Below, in pieces: positions 23,744 to 35,370 of a DNA stretch of 64,000 nucleotides. How positions within the stretch are numbered: position 1 is the first letter of the stretch; each line of letters starts with the position of its first letter. The stretch spans positions 10,447,559 through 10,511,558 of the forward strand of contig JBBMOL010000008.1 in assembly GCA_037954665.1 (NCBI GenBank), read 5' to 3'. The position numbers were made by a program, and so were the translations under genes. The notes under the pieces are model-generated. The model did not search any database. It was not told the DNA's origin and saw nothing but the letters and a program-made list of their open reading frames with translations. Origin of the DNA: Laguncularia racemosa. Its lineage: Eukaryota > Streptophyta > Magnoliopsida > Myrtales > Combretaceae.

Positions 23744-23825
23744 ATTGAATCTCTTGTTTCGAAATTATAAAGGGAGAAAGGGAAGAAGGGATTGGATATT
23801 TGTGGTGTTCATGGATCAGTTTGTT

Positions 23826-23837
23826 GCTCTGATACCA
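23826..23837 (-). other. Primer binding site of the copia element
   Basis: On the - strand it reads TGGTATCAGAGC, the perfect complement-type match to the 3' end of plant initiator Met tRNA, directly adjoining the 5' LTR. Confidence 0.9.
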
Positions 23838-24037
23838 TGTTGTAAATTGGATTTTTGTAGAAATATTTTTCTGTTATTCTTCTCTCAAGGAGGAAAAAGA
23901 TATATATATATAGTTACAAGGAAAAGATCTGATATAGATCCAAAACAACTGCATTACATTTTGGAGTAACTAAATCTTTCTAAGTTTATCTTCTTATCCT
24001 TTTGTTATTGATAGCTATCTCTTTACTCATGTCAACA
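23838..24037 (-). repeat. 5' LTR of the copia element (200 bp)
   Basis: It starts TGTTG and ends CAACA, a 5-bp terminal inverted repeat typical of LTRs, and abuts the primer binding site. Its right flank begins CATAT. Confidence 0.9.
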
Positions 24038-25473
24038 CATATGTGATAGTAATAAAATGTAACTTTTTTTTAAATTATCAATTATATTTTCACTTGTCAA
24101 AACTCAATTGATACTTACATGTTACCAATCCCATCGATGTGGCATGTTAGTACAATTGAAGTTTTTTTCACAGACATAAGGTTTTGATTGATATTGTCAT
24201 GTACATGTGAATTTCGTGCTGTAGGTTACTTGGAGGAATGACATATATATGACACTTGAAGTGATGACTTAGAGAAGAGATTAGGAGGAATGGGCAATCA
24301 TAGTGGCTCGAATACACATGAAAGAGTTATAGAACATTGACTTTATTATTCTTGATTGAGTTTTGATTTGTTCTTTGCTCAAGCCTTATCCGATCTTTAA
24401 GGATAGAGATTTCATAGTCTAACACTATTTATTTGATCTTGAGTTTCTAAAAGTATCAATTGATGAGATATGACCGAGTATTTATAGATACTTAACTTTA
24501 ATGCCATTTTCCAAATTATGTTGATGATCAATGCATGAGATTAAACTTAGTCATTTCATGGTTATCCTTAATGAACTAAGAGCCCAAGGCCATTAGCCAT
24601 TTTTAGTAAGTGAATGAGCCTATCTGAGAGAAGTTGAGGGCAGACGTATTGATCCAATGATCCTATTCTAAGCCTACAAAATCAAATCTCCGTAAGTCAA
24701 CCTAAGTATGTACTGAACTCCTTAAACCCTATTACCTAACCTAAATAAGTTTATACAAGAAATAATTAAATATTTTAATATAACCAATTCAAGCCTCTAA
24801 ACCATATAACATCTTTCATAATCATATCCTTAGTAAAATTAGCATTGTTGGTAGGCTCTACCTTATATTTTGTTTTTATCATTCTTGGCCATTATGTCTT
24901 GCTTGCAATTTGTAACACAATGAAAGAATATTTAGAACTTCATTGTAATAATTTAAAGGTATAGAACACAATATTATATTTTGAAAAATATTTAGGACTT
25001 GAAAAATATTTAGCATTATTGCCTATTGGTAGGCTTTACCTTTTGTGTCCATATGGTGTTTTAGAAAAAGGTTTAATATTTGATTATAAAAATTATAAAG
25101 GTTTATAGCTATCTTGGAAGACTCCTAAAAGTTTTAAGACTTTTATGCATTTTTCCTTAAATAATAACATAAAACATCAAAACTAATTGTATAACCATGG
25201 GGGCAGCCCTCCACCATTAGCATACCATTATATAATCCTTTAAACTAGTTGAATCACTACTTATTATGAACCTAAAAAATAAAAAATAATAATAATATCA
25301 TTTGTCATAACAACATAAACACTATAAATTGATTTTTTTTCCCTTTAAATTCTAGGTTGTGGATAACAACATACAACACAAGACAAGTGGTGATCCACCC
25401 AAGGTGCTGGTTGATGCACCATCATTGCGAGAAATTGACCCTAGATGGCTTCCTTTCTACTCTTAAGGTAGTT
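24038..25473. other. Intergenic DNA holding the left copy of a ~650-bp direct repeat
   Basis: No gene is seen. The segment 24185-24829 aligns in the same orientation with 33901-34552 (see that entry), on the other side of the large LTR element. The stretch 25348-25460 is somewhat less AT-rich and reads as possible short coding remnants, but no domain is recognised. Confidence 0.5.
24185..24829. repeat. Diverged ~650-bp direct repeat, left copy
   Basis: By eye this aligns with 33901-34552. Both start TGATTG, share GGAGGAATGACAT/GGAGTGACAT, ATTATGTTGA, TCAACCTAAGTATG/TCAGCCTAATTGTG and ATTTTAATATAAC. Equal length and orientation would fit an old LTR pair, but target duplications and primer sites were not found. 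Confidence 0.5.
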
Positions 25474-27338
25474 TGTAATACCTAAAAAAAATGGAGAAAG
25501 ACAGAGTTATGAAATCAGGGGTAAATAAAAATAAAAAACTTTTTAAGAGAGGGGTATATTGGACTTTTTCCATGAAGGGTATAAAAACCTATTAATATAG
25601 TCAATCCATTATTTGTCCTTCCCTACACACACTCGGACTCTCTAATAGAAAAACCTTAATATGTAGATTTAAACCCTAGTATGCAGATCCATATCATGTG
25701 ATCCTGCCTTTTTTATGCAAATCCGCTCAACTTAACATAATTTGCAAGGTAAATACTTTAACTAAGTGAATTATTGGTACTTTTCCTAGTTGCAATAGAG
25801 TTAAATCTCGTTTAGGGGTTTTGTTGTAGAAGGAACATTGTGTTCTAAAGGGATTTGGGAAAAAACTCTGATTGCTGGAATGATTTAAACAAGTAAGTTG
25901 TTAATCTCAATTGGTTAGTGTTTTGATGTTATAAACAATATGTAATTAGGCTTAGAAGTATTGGATCACACTTAAGGTTGAAGTAGATTGGAATCGATGA
26001 AATTGGAAAGAGATTTTGAAGGAGAATGGGAGGGTACACAGTCAAGTACATGCATGTATACCTACCAGTGCTATTTAGAGGAGGAAAAATAAGTGGGAAG
26101 GTTCACAACTAGGTATATGCTTATGTACCCGTGCACGATTGTGTACTTGGGTGTGTAAAATGACAAAAGTGTACAAAAGGACACACGACCATAATACACA
26201 ACCATGTTCCCTACTATGCTTATGTACATGGCCAATATACAGCCATGTTTCCTAGAAGCATTCCTAAATCAGTTTCTTTATTATTTTCTTGTTAGCTTTA
26301 ACTTTAAACCCTAATATGACACTAAAAACTCTACCAAAGGTAAGGGAAGTGACCTACCAACAATTAGGTAACAAAATCAAATAACTTAGATGATATTCTA
26401 GGCTAGTACCAAGGTTAACCATTTTATTCTTTGTCAAGTTTTAATGTAACTAATAGATAAGGAAAAGTTGTTTTTAAGACCACCCTTCCAAGTACATGTA
26501 ATGTTGTGTGTTGCTTATACATGTTAAATTAGTTAAGGAAATGGAATTAAGAATATATTGGATTTGGTTAAGTTGTTTGTTGATTGTATTTGGCTTGACT
26601 TAAAGACTCATAGTAGTAGAACTTTAGGGGGCACTCATCGATCAGTATGTGGTGGTGTCCCTGGTGGAGTTGCATACTGAGATGATTCGGTAGAATCAGG
26701 AACTCATGGGTGTTGAGGTTCGTAGTGGCAGTTCCCAAGACCAAACTATGTATTATATCTATATATGGTGTGGTAGGGAAATGGGTACTTCTTTGTTGTT
26801 TGAGGACTAATTAATATAATAATCTATTGTTTGATTGTTGATTTCTGCATTAATGAATGTGATTCAAGATATGTTTGGTCATACATGTGTGCTTGTAACT
26901 CACCTTTTGGAGACCATTTTTTTTAGGTGCAAGTACTAGTGAGTATGTTTCATATGAGGAGGATCTTGAGTCATATGCGTAAGATAGGAATGATATAGAG
27001 TATTATTATTATTATTATGACTAGGCAAGGAATGCCATTGGAAGTTCTGAAGATCATTGGGAGAATGCTTACTTTTGGAGGATGATGGTATAGTTATTAC
27101 TTAGTAATTTAGCTATTACTAGCTTATTATATAATGATGTATCATGATAATCTTCAAAGCAGTATGGTTTGTAACGAAACTTAGTTGGATCATCATTAAC
27201 AATGTCAATTGATTTATCTTAGTTGTTGTTAATAGTTATTGCATGTTATATAGTTTTAGCTAGTCAAGAGCCTTAACATGTTTTTATCCTATAAGGACAT
27301 GCGGCGAGTTATGGCATCTTGGATTTTGGAGCATTGTA
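25474..27338 (+). repeat. 5' LTR (~1.87 kb) of the LARD-like element
   Basis: It begins TGTAATACCTAAAAA and aligns over its length with 31012-32920, with many substitutions and small indels, implying an old insertion. It contains a (TAT)n run near 27001 and several GTACA/TGTAC-rich segments (26030-26230). Confidence 0.82.
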
Positions 27339-30300
27339 GCTTAAATGGTACTAAAACTTTGGTTTATAATCTATAAAATTTAGGTTTACTTAAGGTTATA
27401 ATCTATAGAACATAGACATATGATTAATAGTAATTAGATTATAATCCATACGATTAAGATTTATAATTAGTAGACCTTAAGAAATGATCTATAGAAAACT
27501 TAGGCAAGGGATCAATAGGATGATGAGATGTGAAAAGAGTGGGTAGAATTATGGCTTCGGTGTTGTTATGAAATAGTAAATATTTTTAATTTATTCTTAT
27601 AAATATTATTTCCTTTTGAATTCAATATTTTACTTTTCCACATGTATATAATCTTTTGTTTCTTTTTACATTAGCCTTTAATTTACCATTTATATTCATA
27701 TGTTTCTTTTGCTCTGTTCCTTTATGGAAAGCATACTAAATAAAAGATTGATGTATATTTATATATATATTTATATTCATAGATATCTAATTATAGAATA
27801 AATTAATAGAAGATATTAATCCTAATCTTATATAGTATGCATATTAATCTTGGCCCTATAGAGTATATTGATATAAGGTGATTTAGTTGTCATTAAATAA
27901 ATCTTATTGCTATAAATTACAAGTGATAAGCTTATAATTGAAATGTAGTTATAAAAGCGCATTAAAATGCAATTGACCAAGAAGATTTGACTCACAAAAT
28001 CACAACTTAGAAAATTAACCAGTGACAAAGTAATAAAGAGGAAATAAAAATAGTATAAGTACTTATGTTAAATGACGAAACCTATTAAAAAAAATTAAAA
28101 TTAATAGTGTAACATAAAAATAGTATAGGATATCCATAAATCTATTAAAAAAATTAAAAAATAATAATAATCAAAAAGAAAAATTATTACAAATTTCCAT
28201 ACACAAGTGACCATTCGTCTTTACTACATTCCCCGAAAATGCTATTGCAACCCTCACAAGACAATGACAATGAATAATGATAATAACATCAATGAATGTA
28301 TTAATTATAGAATAATTCTGAAAATAAAATAATTATCCAACTATATCCTTATAGTGAGAGAAAGCATAATAATAAAAGAATAACTAAATGCAACAGAAGC
28401 AACTAACAAATATAATAAGAATAATAGTGTTAATAATAGTAATGATAACTATAAATATGTATATTAATGTATAAAAATATAAAAAGTCATACAAAATCAG
28501 TGATGACAATAATAGTAATAAATAAATAAACAGATAATATAATTATATATGTTGTAAATTTATAGTTATAATTCATATAAAAGAAAGGAAATAGAGCATA
28601 TAATTAATTGAGATACACAATTAAAAGAAAAAGAAAACTATTTTAAAATATTTTACTTCAATATCTTTGGCATGTGTAAATATAAGAAGGGGATGGCGAA
28701 TTCATATGTTTCTTCCTATTTAAATTCTATGTGGTGTCCTGTTGTATCGTGTTTTGTTATGTTATATCATGTTGTGTCATATCGTGTCGTATCAAGTCAA
28801 ATCCCTAGTTGTCTATATCATGTCTAGCTTCGTCACCTTTACTTATATAAATATGTGCTCAAAGGTTCATGAATGACTTTCATACAATTTAATAAATTGT
28901 TTTATACATGTCATATATTTGACTATGACAATAACACTAAACTTAACGTTAAAAGTAATAAAATAAATTGGATAACAATAATGATGATAATAACAGTAAG
29001 AAACTAGCAATAAATTATCATAGGAAGATGATGAATGTATATACAACTAAACATAATAAATAACTATAACGACACGCTAAAAGGATTAACAATAGAAATT
29101 ATAACAATCTTTTCAACTCATTGTATATTCAAAAGGAGTAAGACATAAAAACCACAAAAAGAAAAAAAAGGGATACCCTCACAATTTGACAAAAATAATA
29201 ATTAATGTATATAACATGAAACAAATACATATAATATATTCTAATGATTATAACATATAAGTCTAAAACATTATATATAGAATGAATTCATAAATAGCAT
29301 ACGAAATAGTTTTTATGTAAAATAACATTATATATGCATATAACCACACAAGTGCACACATACCAGCATGTAAAAGACATAATGATATATTTATACAATT
29401 GCATATGAACATAATACATAACGGTAAGATGAGAACATAATCAATAATGGCAAAGATGATTTAGAAAAGTAATAAAAAAAATTATTATAATGTTTGACAA
29501 TCATTTACATCCAAAAAGGATAATACATAAAAACCTCTAAAACATAAAACACATTAAAAAGAGACCTTTAAGATTTGATAGAAAAAGATTATATAAAATA
29601 ATGAACTATGAAACAATTACATATAATATAGACGAATAACTATATATACATATATATCATAAGAGTTTAATGAAAGTATATACTATAAAAAGAATTTAAA
29701 AACAATGTATTAATTGTATGTTGTATAATTATACATATATTTATACCAATACAAATCACACATACTGGTACGTAAAAGATATAATGACACATATTTGCAT
29801 CAATATAACTTTCAAATAAAAGAAAAAGAAATGAATAAAAGGATTTTAATAAAGAAACAAATAAAGAAATTGATAAATAATAGCGGTAGCAATACTAAAA
29901 TGAGTAATAATGATGATGATAGCAACAAAGAAAAAAAGAAGAGAGGAGAAATAAAATATTTACCATAATGATAGTCAATTGTAAGGACAATAAATAATAA
30001 GTACATAAATAAGGTATATATTTATACATATATAATATTCGTTAAAATAATGGAAAAGTAAATAATACAAAATTTAAACATACATAGTGTGTGGATAGCA
30101 ATAATAACTTCTTATAATAATAATAGTAATAACATGTGGAGAGTGTGAGCAGCATAAAGGCTAAAACTGAGAAACCCATATGAGATTTATGTCAATCTTA
30201 GAATTAAAGAGATTAGCTTGGAGTTATTTGGAGATACCTAATGGAATTGTATTTGGAGACATGTAAATGAGTATAATTACTGGTTTCCTTTAGTAAATTA

Positions 30301-31011
30301 TTTCAAGGAAAATTTTGTGAATACAAGTTGGAAATGACAATAATAACAATAAATCATAAATATTTTGGGAGATGTTAGTTACACATTAGATGGATTGAGG
30401 AAATGATTTTCCAAACACAACAAACTAATTTGACTAAGGGCTAAAGACATATGATATGGTTACAAACGTTAATTTATAATAGGACATTTGAATCTTATGA
30501 GGTTTAATGAAGTCTTAAGTCATGGGAATATAAGTTTATTATTGGGAGATATTAGTTAGGATTTGGTGGCATTAGGAAAATGAGCTATATAAATTTGAAC
30601 TCTTCAAGTTGAATGGATTGAAAGATTAAGGTGATCTTTTACGTTTTGGCTAAGGATAAATTGTGAGAGCCAAACAAATTTAATGGAGTTCTTTAGCCTG
30701 TAGAGACTTACAAGCAATAATCGGTGACTATGTGGATAACGTAGTGGTTTGTATTTGGGAGACTAATAGTGAAATTGAGAATGAATTTGCAATAAGAAAG
30801 AGACTTGAGTAAGAAAATAGGTTCCAAAGAGGAAAAACAAGCAAGTACAATAAAGTTCACTTGAGCAACAATATAGAGAGAAAGGTACAATGGAGTCATC
30901 AGGAGACATAAGGAACAAGCATTAAAAGTTACTCCATAGCTTAGACAAAACTTTTGAGGATGAAACTTTTTGTAAGGAAGGGTGGGGGTTAGTGGGTGGT
31001 GGGGGTGAGAA
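27339..31011. other. Non-coding interior of the LARD-like element, with subrepeats
   Basis: Very AT-rich with ATAATAATA-type sequence and no convincing open frame. At 30216-30780 a degenerate unit opening TTGGGAGATATTAGTT recurs at about 30219, 30365, 30541 and 30752. A related segment appears near 63515. This repetition is typical of the non-coding centres of large retrotransposon derivatives. Confidence 0.55.
30975..31011 (+). other. Polypurine tract of the LARD-like element
   Basis: A G-rich purine stretch ending GGTGGGGGTGAGAA lies directly before the TG of the 3' LTR, in a setting otherwise very poor in G and C. Confidence 0.7.
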
Positions 31012-32920
31012 TGTAATACCTAGAAAAAATAGAGAAATATGAATTTATGAAATTTGGGACAAATGAAATAAAAAGCTTTTTAAGAGAGGGGCATATTAGA
31101 CTTTTGCCATGAAGGGTATAAAAATCTACTAATACAATCAATTCTTCATTTGTCCTTTCTCTACACACACTTAGACTTTCTAATAGACAAACCTTAATTT
31201 ATAGATCTAAACCTTAATCTGTAGATCTAAACCTAGTATGCAAATCCATATCATGAGGTCCCAACCTTTTGAAGCAAATATGCTCAATTTAATATAATTC
31301 GCAAGGTAAACACTCTAACTAAGCGAATTATTGGTACTTTTCTTATTTACAATGGAGTTGAATCTTGTTTAGGGGTTTTAGTGTAGAAGGAATGTTGTGC
31401 TCTAAAGGAATTTGGACAAAACTATGATTGTTGGGATGATCTAGACAAGTAAATTGTTAATCTCAATCAAATTTAATGTTTTGATGCTATAAACAATTTG
31501 TAATTAGGCTTAAAAGTGTTGGATTGCACCTAGGATTAAGGTAGATCATAATTGATGAAATTGGGAAAATATTTTGAAGGAGAATAGGGGCACATGATCA
31601 ATACACACCTATCAAATGTGTACTTGCCCATGCTATTTAGAGGAGGAAAAATGAGTGAGAAGGTTTATAGCTAGGCACATGCTCGTGTATTTACTTATGT
31701 ACCTATATACGACCAAGTACACGACTATATACTTGAGCATGTAAAATGATGGAAGTGTATAAAAGGGTACACAACCACAACACACAATTGTATTCCCTAC
31801 TCGTGCTCTTATACATAGCCTAATACACGGCCTTGTTTCCTAGAAGCATTCATAAATCGATTTCTTTACTATTTTCTTGTTACCTCTAATCCTAAACCTT
31901 AGTATTATTCCAGAAATTTTACCAAAGGTAAGAGAAGTGACCTACCAACAATTAAGTAACAAAATAAGATGGTTAATTGTTTTAGTCGTTGTCAGGTTTC
32001 AATGCAACTATTACATAAGGACAAGTTGTGTTTATGACCACCTTTCTAAGTACATGTAATCTTGTGTGTTGCTTATGTTTATTAAATTAGTTAAGGGAAT
32101 GGAATTGAGAATATATTGGAGTTTGATTAAGTTGTTTATTGATTGTTCTTAATTTGGTCTAAGGACCTGTAGTGATAGAACCTTAGGGAGCACCTATTGA
32201 TCAGTATGAGATGGTGTCCCCGATGAAGTTGCATACTGAGATGATTTAGTAAAATTAGGAACCCATGGGTGTTGAGGCCCGTGGTGGTAATTCCTAACAC
32301 CGTTCTATGTATTATATCTATATATGATGTGGTGACTTCATAAGTATCTTTTTATTGTTTGAGGAATAATTAATATAATAATCTATTGTTTGATTGTTGA
32401 TTGCTACATTGATACATGTGATTTAACATATGTTTGGTCATGCATCTGTGCTTGTAGATTGTACATACTAGGTATTAGCTCACCCTTTAGAAACTATTTT
32501 TTTTTTAATTATAGGTATTGACGAGTATGTCTCATATGAGGAGGATCTAGGCTCATATGTGCAAGATGGGAATGAGATGGTATTATTATTGCCATGATGA
32601 CTAGGTGAGGAATGCTATTGGAAGTTCTAAACATCATTAGGAGAATGCTCACTTTTGAAGGATGATAGTATGGTTATTAGTTGGTAATTTAGTTATAACT
32701 AGCTTATTATATAATGATGTATCATGATAATCTTTAAAAAAGTTTATAGTTTGTAAGGAGACTTAGTTGGATCATCATTAACGATGTCAATTGATTTATC
32801 TTAATTGTGGCTAACAGTTATTGTAGGTTATATAATGTTAATTAGTGAAGAGCCTTAATGCGTCTTTATCCTATAAAAATACGTGGGGAATTATGACGTC
32901 TCGGGTTCCAGGGCCTTACA
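31012..32920 (+). repeat. 3' LTR (~1.91 kb) of the LARD-like element
   Basis: It begins TGTAATACCTAGAAAAA right after a G-rich polypurine tract and ends GGGCCTTACA. Compared with the left LTR it has a small internal duplication of TAGATCTAAACC near 31200-31235. Confidence 0.82.
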
Positions 32921-32925
32921 TAGTC

Positions 32926-34900
32926 TTTTATATTTTAATCTTGACTTTTAATTTAATAGTTATTTTTAATAAATTTTTTTGTTATCATGTCAACACCATA
33001 ATAACTTAACATACATAGCATGATTATATTTAATTACTTAATTTTCAGAAATTTAGGTTTTGATTGCTTAAATAGAAAGTTTTTATGTTTCAATTCCCAA
33101 TAGTAATAGGACTTACTTGTATGAATGTTGAGATGAAACATGAAACCATTACAATATATACTATTGATTAAGACGTTCGTAAAGGTAATTTGATTTTTGA
33201 TAGCATATAATTGATTTTATGGGATAATCAAATTTATCTCTAAAAACTATTGATTACGTGACCATTCATCCACATTCTTTTGAAACGTGGTGCTTACTTT
33301 CAAAATTTTGCAAAGCTACAATTTATCATTCCTAAAACTTTTTATAGCTTCTTTATTTGACTTTATAAGAATGAGATGAAATAATTGTTTTTTTTTTCTA
33401 TAAAATTATTACTATGTTTGATTTATAAAATAATTATTTATAGAATTTTATTGCTATAAAATAAGGAATGCAATTCTTTCAAGCAACAAAAGATAGCTAT
33501 AGTTGGTCTTTTCTAATATATTTTAATATTTATCTATAAGACCCTCTCTCAAGAACCAAAACATGAATTATGGAAAGGGTATATTAGTATTTTTAAATGT
33601 ATTATCAATCTATTACAATTGATATTTTAAATGTAACTAGACAAATAAATAGTTATTGCAAGGCTTTATAACCCAATAGTATGAATGCTGATCTTTGATA
33701 AAATGGACTAAATTTGGATCCCTATCACTATTATACTCCCTAAAAAAAAAGTTCTAAAACACAAACAAAACATAACTATCACTTATCTATTCTTTTTCTT
33801 AAATTTTGCAAATTAGACATACCACTAGATTGTTGCTATTGCTTGATATCTATTTATTAAAAAATATCTAGTCTATATTTAATTTATAGATGAGGTGATT
33901 TGATTGTAATGATTACATACTTGCAATGTGCATCTTATGCTACACGACTTAGTGGAGTGACATGGAGTGACAAATGAAGATGACTTGGAGAGAAAGAGGT
34001 AGAGAAGGGAAGCAAACAGTGTCAAAGGAGCTCAAACATATACATGACAAGTGGAGAAATTATAGAGCAAAAACCCACTATTCTTGATAAGAGGCGATAT
34101 GTTATTTGGTTTGAGTTCTATTTGATCTTTTAAGATGATGATTTGATAGCATAGTAATATTTCTCTATATCTCTAAGTTTTCTTAGATGAGGAGCTACTA
34201 AGTTTTTATAAAGCTTGACCATCGATGATGTCTATTAGATTATGTTGACAGTTAATGGGTGAGATGAATTTTGCTATTGATAAATCTTTCCATGGCCTCC
34301 TTTGAATTTATGCCCATAGAGAGGCTTTCTAAATGCATGGGCTTTCCTAAAAAAATAGAGCAAATAAGCTAATTTAACAATTCCTACTATAAAGTCCATT
34401 ATGTCAATTCTCGTAGGTCAGCCTAATTGTGGACCAAATTGTTTGAATTCTAACTCAAGGTGTCAAGTTAAATAAATAGTAAGCTTAGCTCATCATTTTA
34501 ATATAACAATTTCACCTTCTACAATATTTGATATTTTTTTGGTTTCAAATGCCATGATTAGATAATTTTTTGTTCTTTTTTTTTTTCATTTTATCGTAAG
34601 TATAATAAAAATCAAGATGGTAAAATTAGTGAATAAGAGTTGAAAAGTGAAAATTTACAAAAGGTTTAAGCAGTATAAATTATTCATTTGAAAAAGAAAA
34701 TATTTCTCTTTTCTTTGAAAAAAAAATTAAATAAATAGAAGATGATTAAATTTAATTATAGTGATTTGCAAGGTCTTTAATTATAAAATAAAAGATGACT
34801 AAGCTTAGATAAATATATGGTCTCATTTTTCTGCAATTTATTTTCACAAACACAAAAATTAAAAACAGTATAAAAGAAGATATCCTTAAGGAGAAAAAAA
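32926..34900. other. Intergenic DNA holding the right copy of a ~650-bp direct repeat
   Basis: No gene is seen. The segment 33901-34552 is the right copy of the diverged direct repeat whose partner is 24185-24829. If the 7.45-kb LARD-like element and its target duplication are subtracted, the two copies lie about 2.26 kb apart (start to start). Confidence 0.5.
33901..34552. repeat. Diverged ~650-bp direct repeat, right copy
   Basis: Partner of 24185-24829 in the same orientation. See that entry for the shared landmarks. Confidence 0.5.
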
Positions 34901-34959
34901 AATGGCCCTATATGTTTTTAGAAGTTTTGGAAAGTGAGTTTAAAGGTATATCTAGCCAT

Positions 34960-35370
34960 GACCACAAGGCATATGTCCTAAGTCGAATTACCATTTCCGC
35001 ATGATTTTTGTCGGACAGAACACAAGGACATGGGGTGCCACCTTTAGAAAGTGAAACACGGCAGGATCCCTTCTTTTGAATTATTCTCTTTAACTTTCTT
35101 ATTACAGTTTTACTACAATGAAACATACAATAACATACCCTCTCTCCTTCATAGTGTGTATTTTTATGGTCGTGCTGTCTTGTTTTGTTTTCTCTCTTCT
35201 TCTTTTGCTGCAACGGCACCAACTCATACGTACGAAAACCCTTTTCGTTGACGCTCCATTTCTAAAGTTTGATTTTATTGTTGGATTCATTTCCACTTCA
35301 ATCTATTTAAAACTCCACTCAAAAAGACTTAAAAAGACCAAATAAGAATAAGCAACAGGAGGACCCATCA
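34960..35370 (+). promoter_or_regulatory. Proximal promoter and 5' leader of STAR/KH gene 2, with upstream ORF
   Basis: From about 35030 this aligns with the region before gene 1, so the promoter-proximal part was duplicated with the gene. The counterpart of the gene 1 G-box reads GTGAAACACGG and lacks CACGTG. A change near TTACTACAATGAAACA creates an ATG at 35118 that opens a 75-codon frame ending at 35345, 25 nt before the main start. If transcription begins upstream of it, this would be an upstream ORF that gene 1 lacks. The transcription start is unknown. Confidence 0.5.

Larger units (their letters stand above)
19235..24037 (-). mobile_element. Ty1/copia LTR retrotransposon, disabled
   Basis: The element runs right to left. 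It has a complete 5' LTR (23838-24037), an initiator-Met-type primer binding site, then gag with a CCHC knuckle, protease, integrase, reverse transcriptase and RNase H in copia order, then a polypurine tract and a 3' LTR missing its outer part. The single polyprotein frame is broken by a 29-bp tandem duplication in gag and in-frame TAG stops at 22369, 21343, 21775 and 20113. The left LTR keeps only about 148 bp, with two differences from the right one. No target-site duplication can be checked because the left end is lost. The copia lineage is not assigned. Confidence 0.95.
25474..32920 (+). mobile_element. Large LTR retroelement without coding capacity (LARD-like, probably Ty3/gypsy-derived)
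   Basis: Two ~1.9-kb direct repeats (25474-27338 and 31012-32920) bound a 3.7-kb interior. The right repeat starts TGTAATACC and ends CCTTACA, a TGTAA/TTACA inverted terminus; the left one ends in a decayed TTGTA. Flanks TAGTT (25469-25473) and TAGTC (32921-32925) are a 4/5-matching target duplication. A degenerate Met-tRNA primer site (TGGTACTAAAAC, 27346-27357) follows the left LTR, and a G-rich polypurine tract (30975-31011) precedes the right LTR. The segment TTTTGAGGATGAAACTTTTT (about 30951) resembles the pol end of Tekay/Del chromoviruses. The interior has no gag or pol frame, as in large retrotransposon derivatives. Confidence 0.8.

Noticed and set aside
25660..25690. AAACCCTA words as telomere-like repeats
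   Set aside because: Only single words occur, not a tandem (TTTAGGG)n array.
27339..31011. Hidden gag/pol in the LARD-like interior
   Set aside because: No knuckle, YVDD, DNGGE or RNase H motif was found in the open segments; the longest frames are short and compositionally random.
35051..35345. Overlapping short frames on both strands as genes
   Set aside because: They lie in the leader/promoter region homologous to gene 1; only the ATG at 35118 is of interest, as an upstream ORF.
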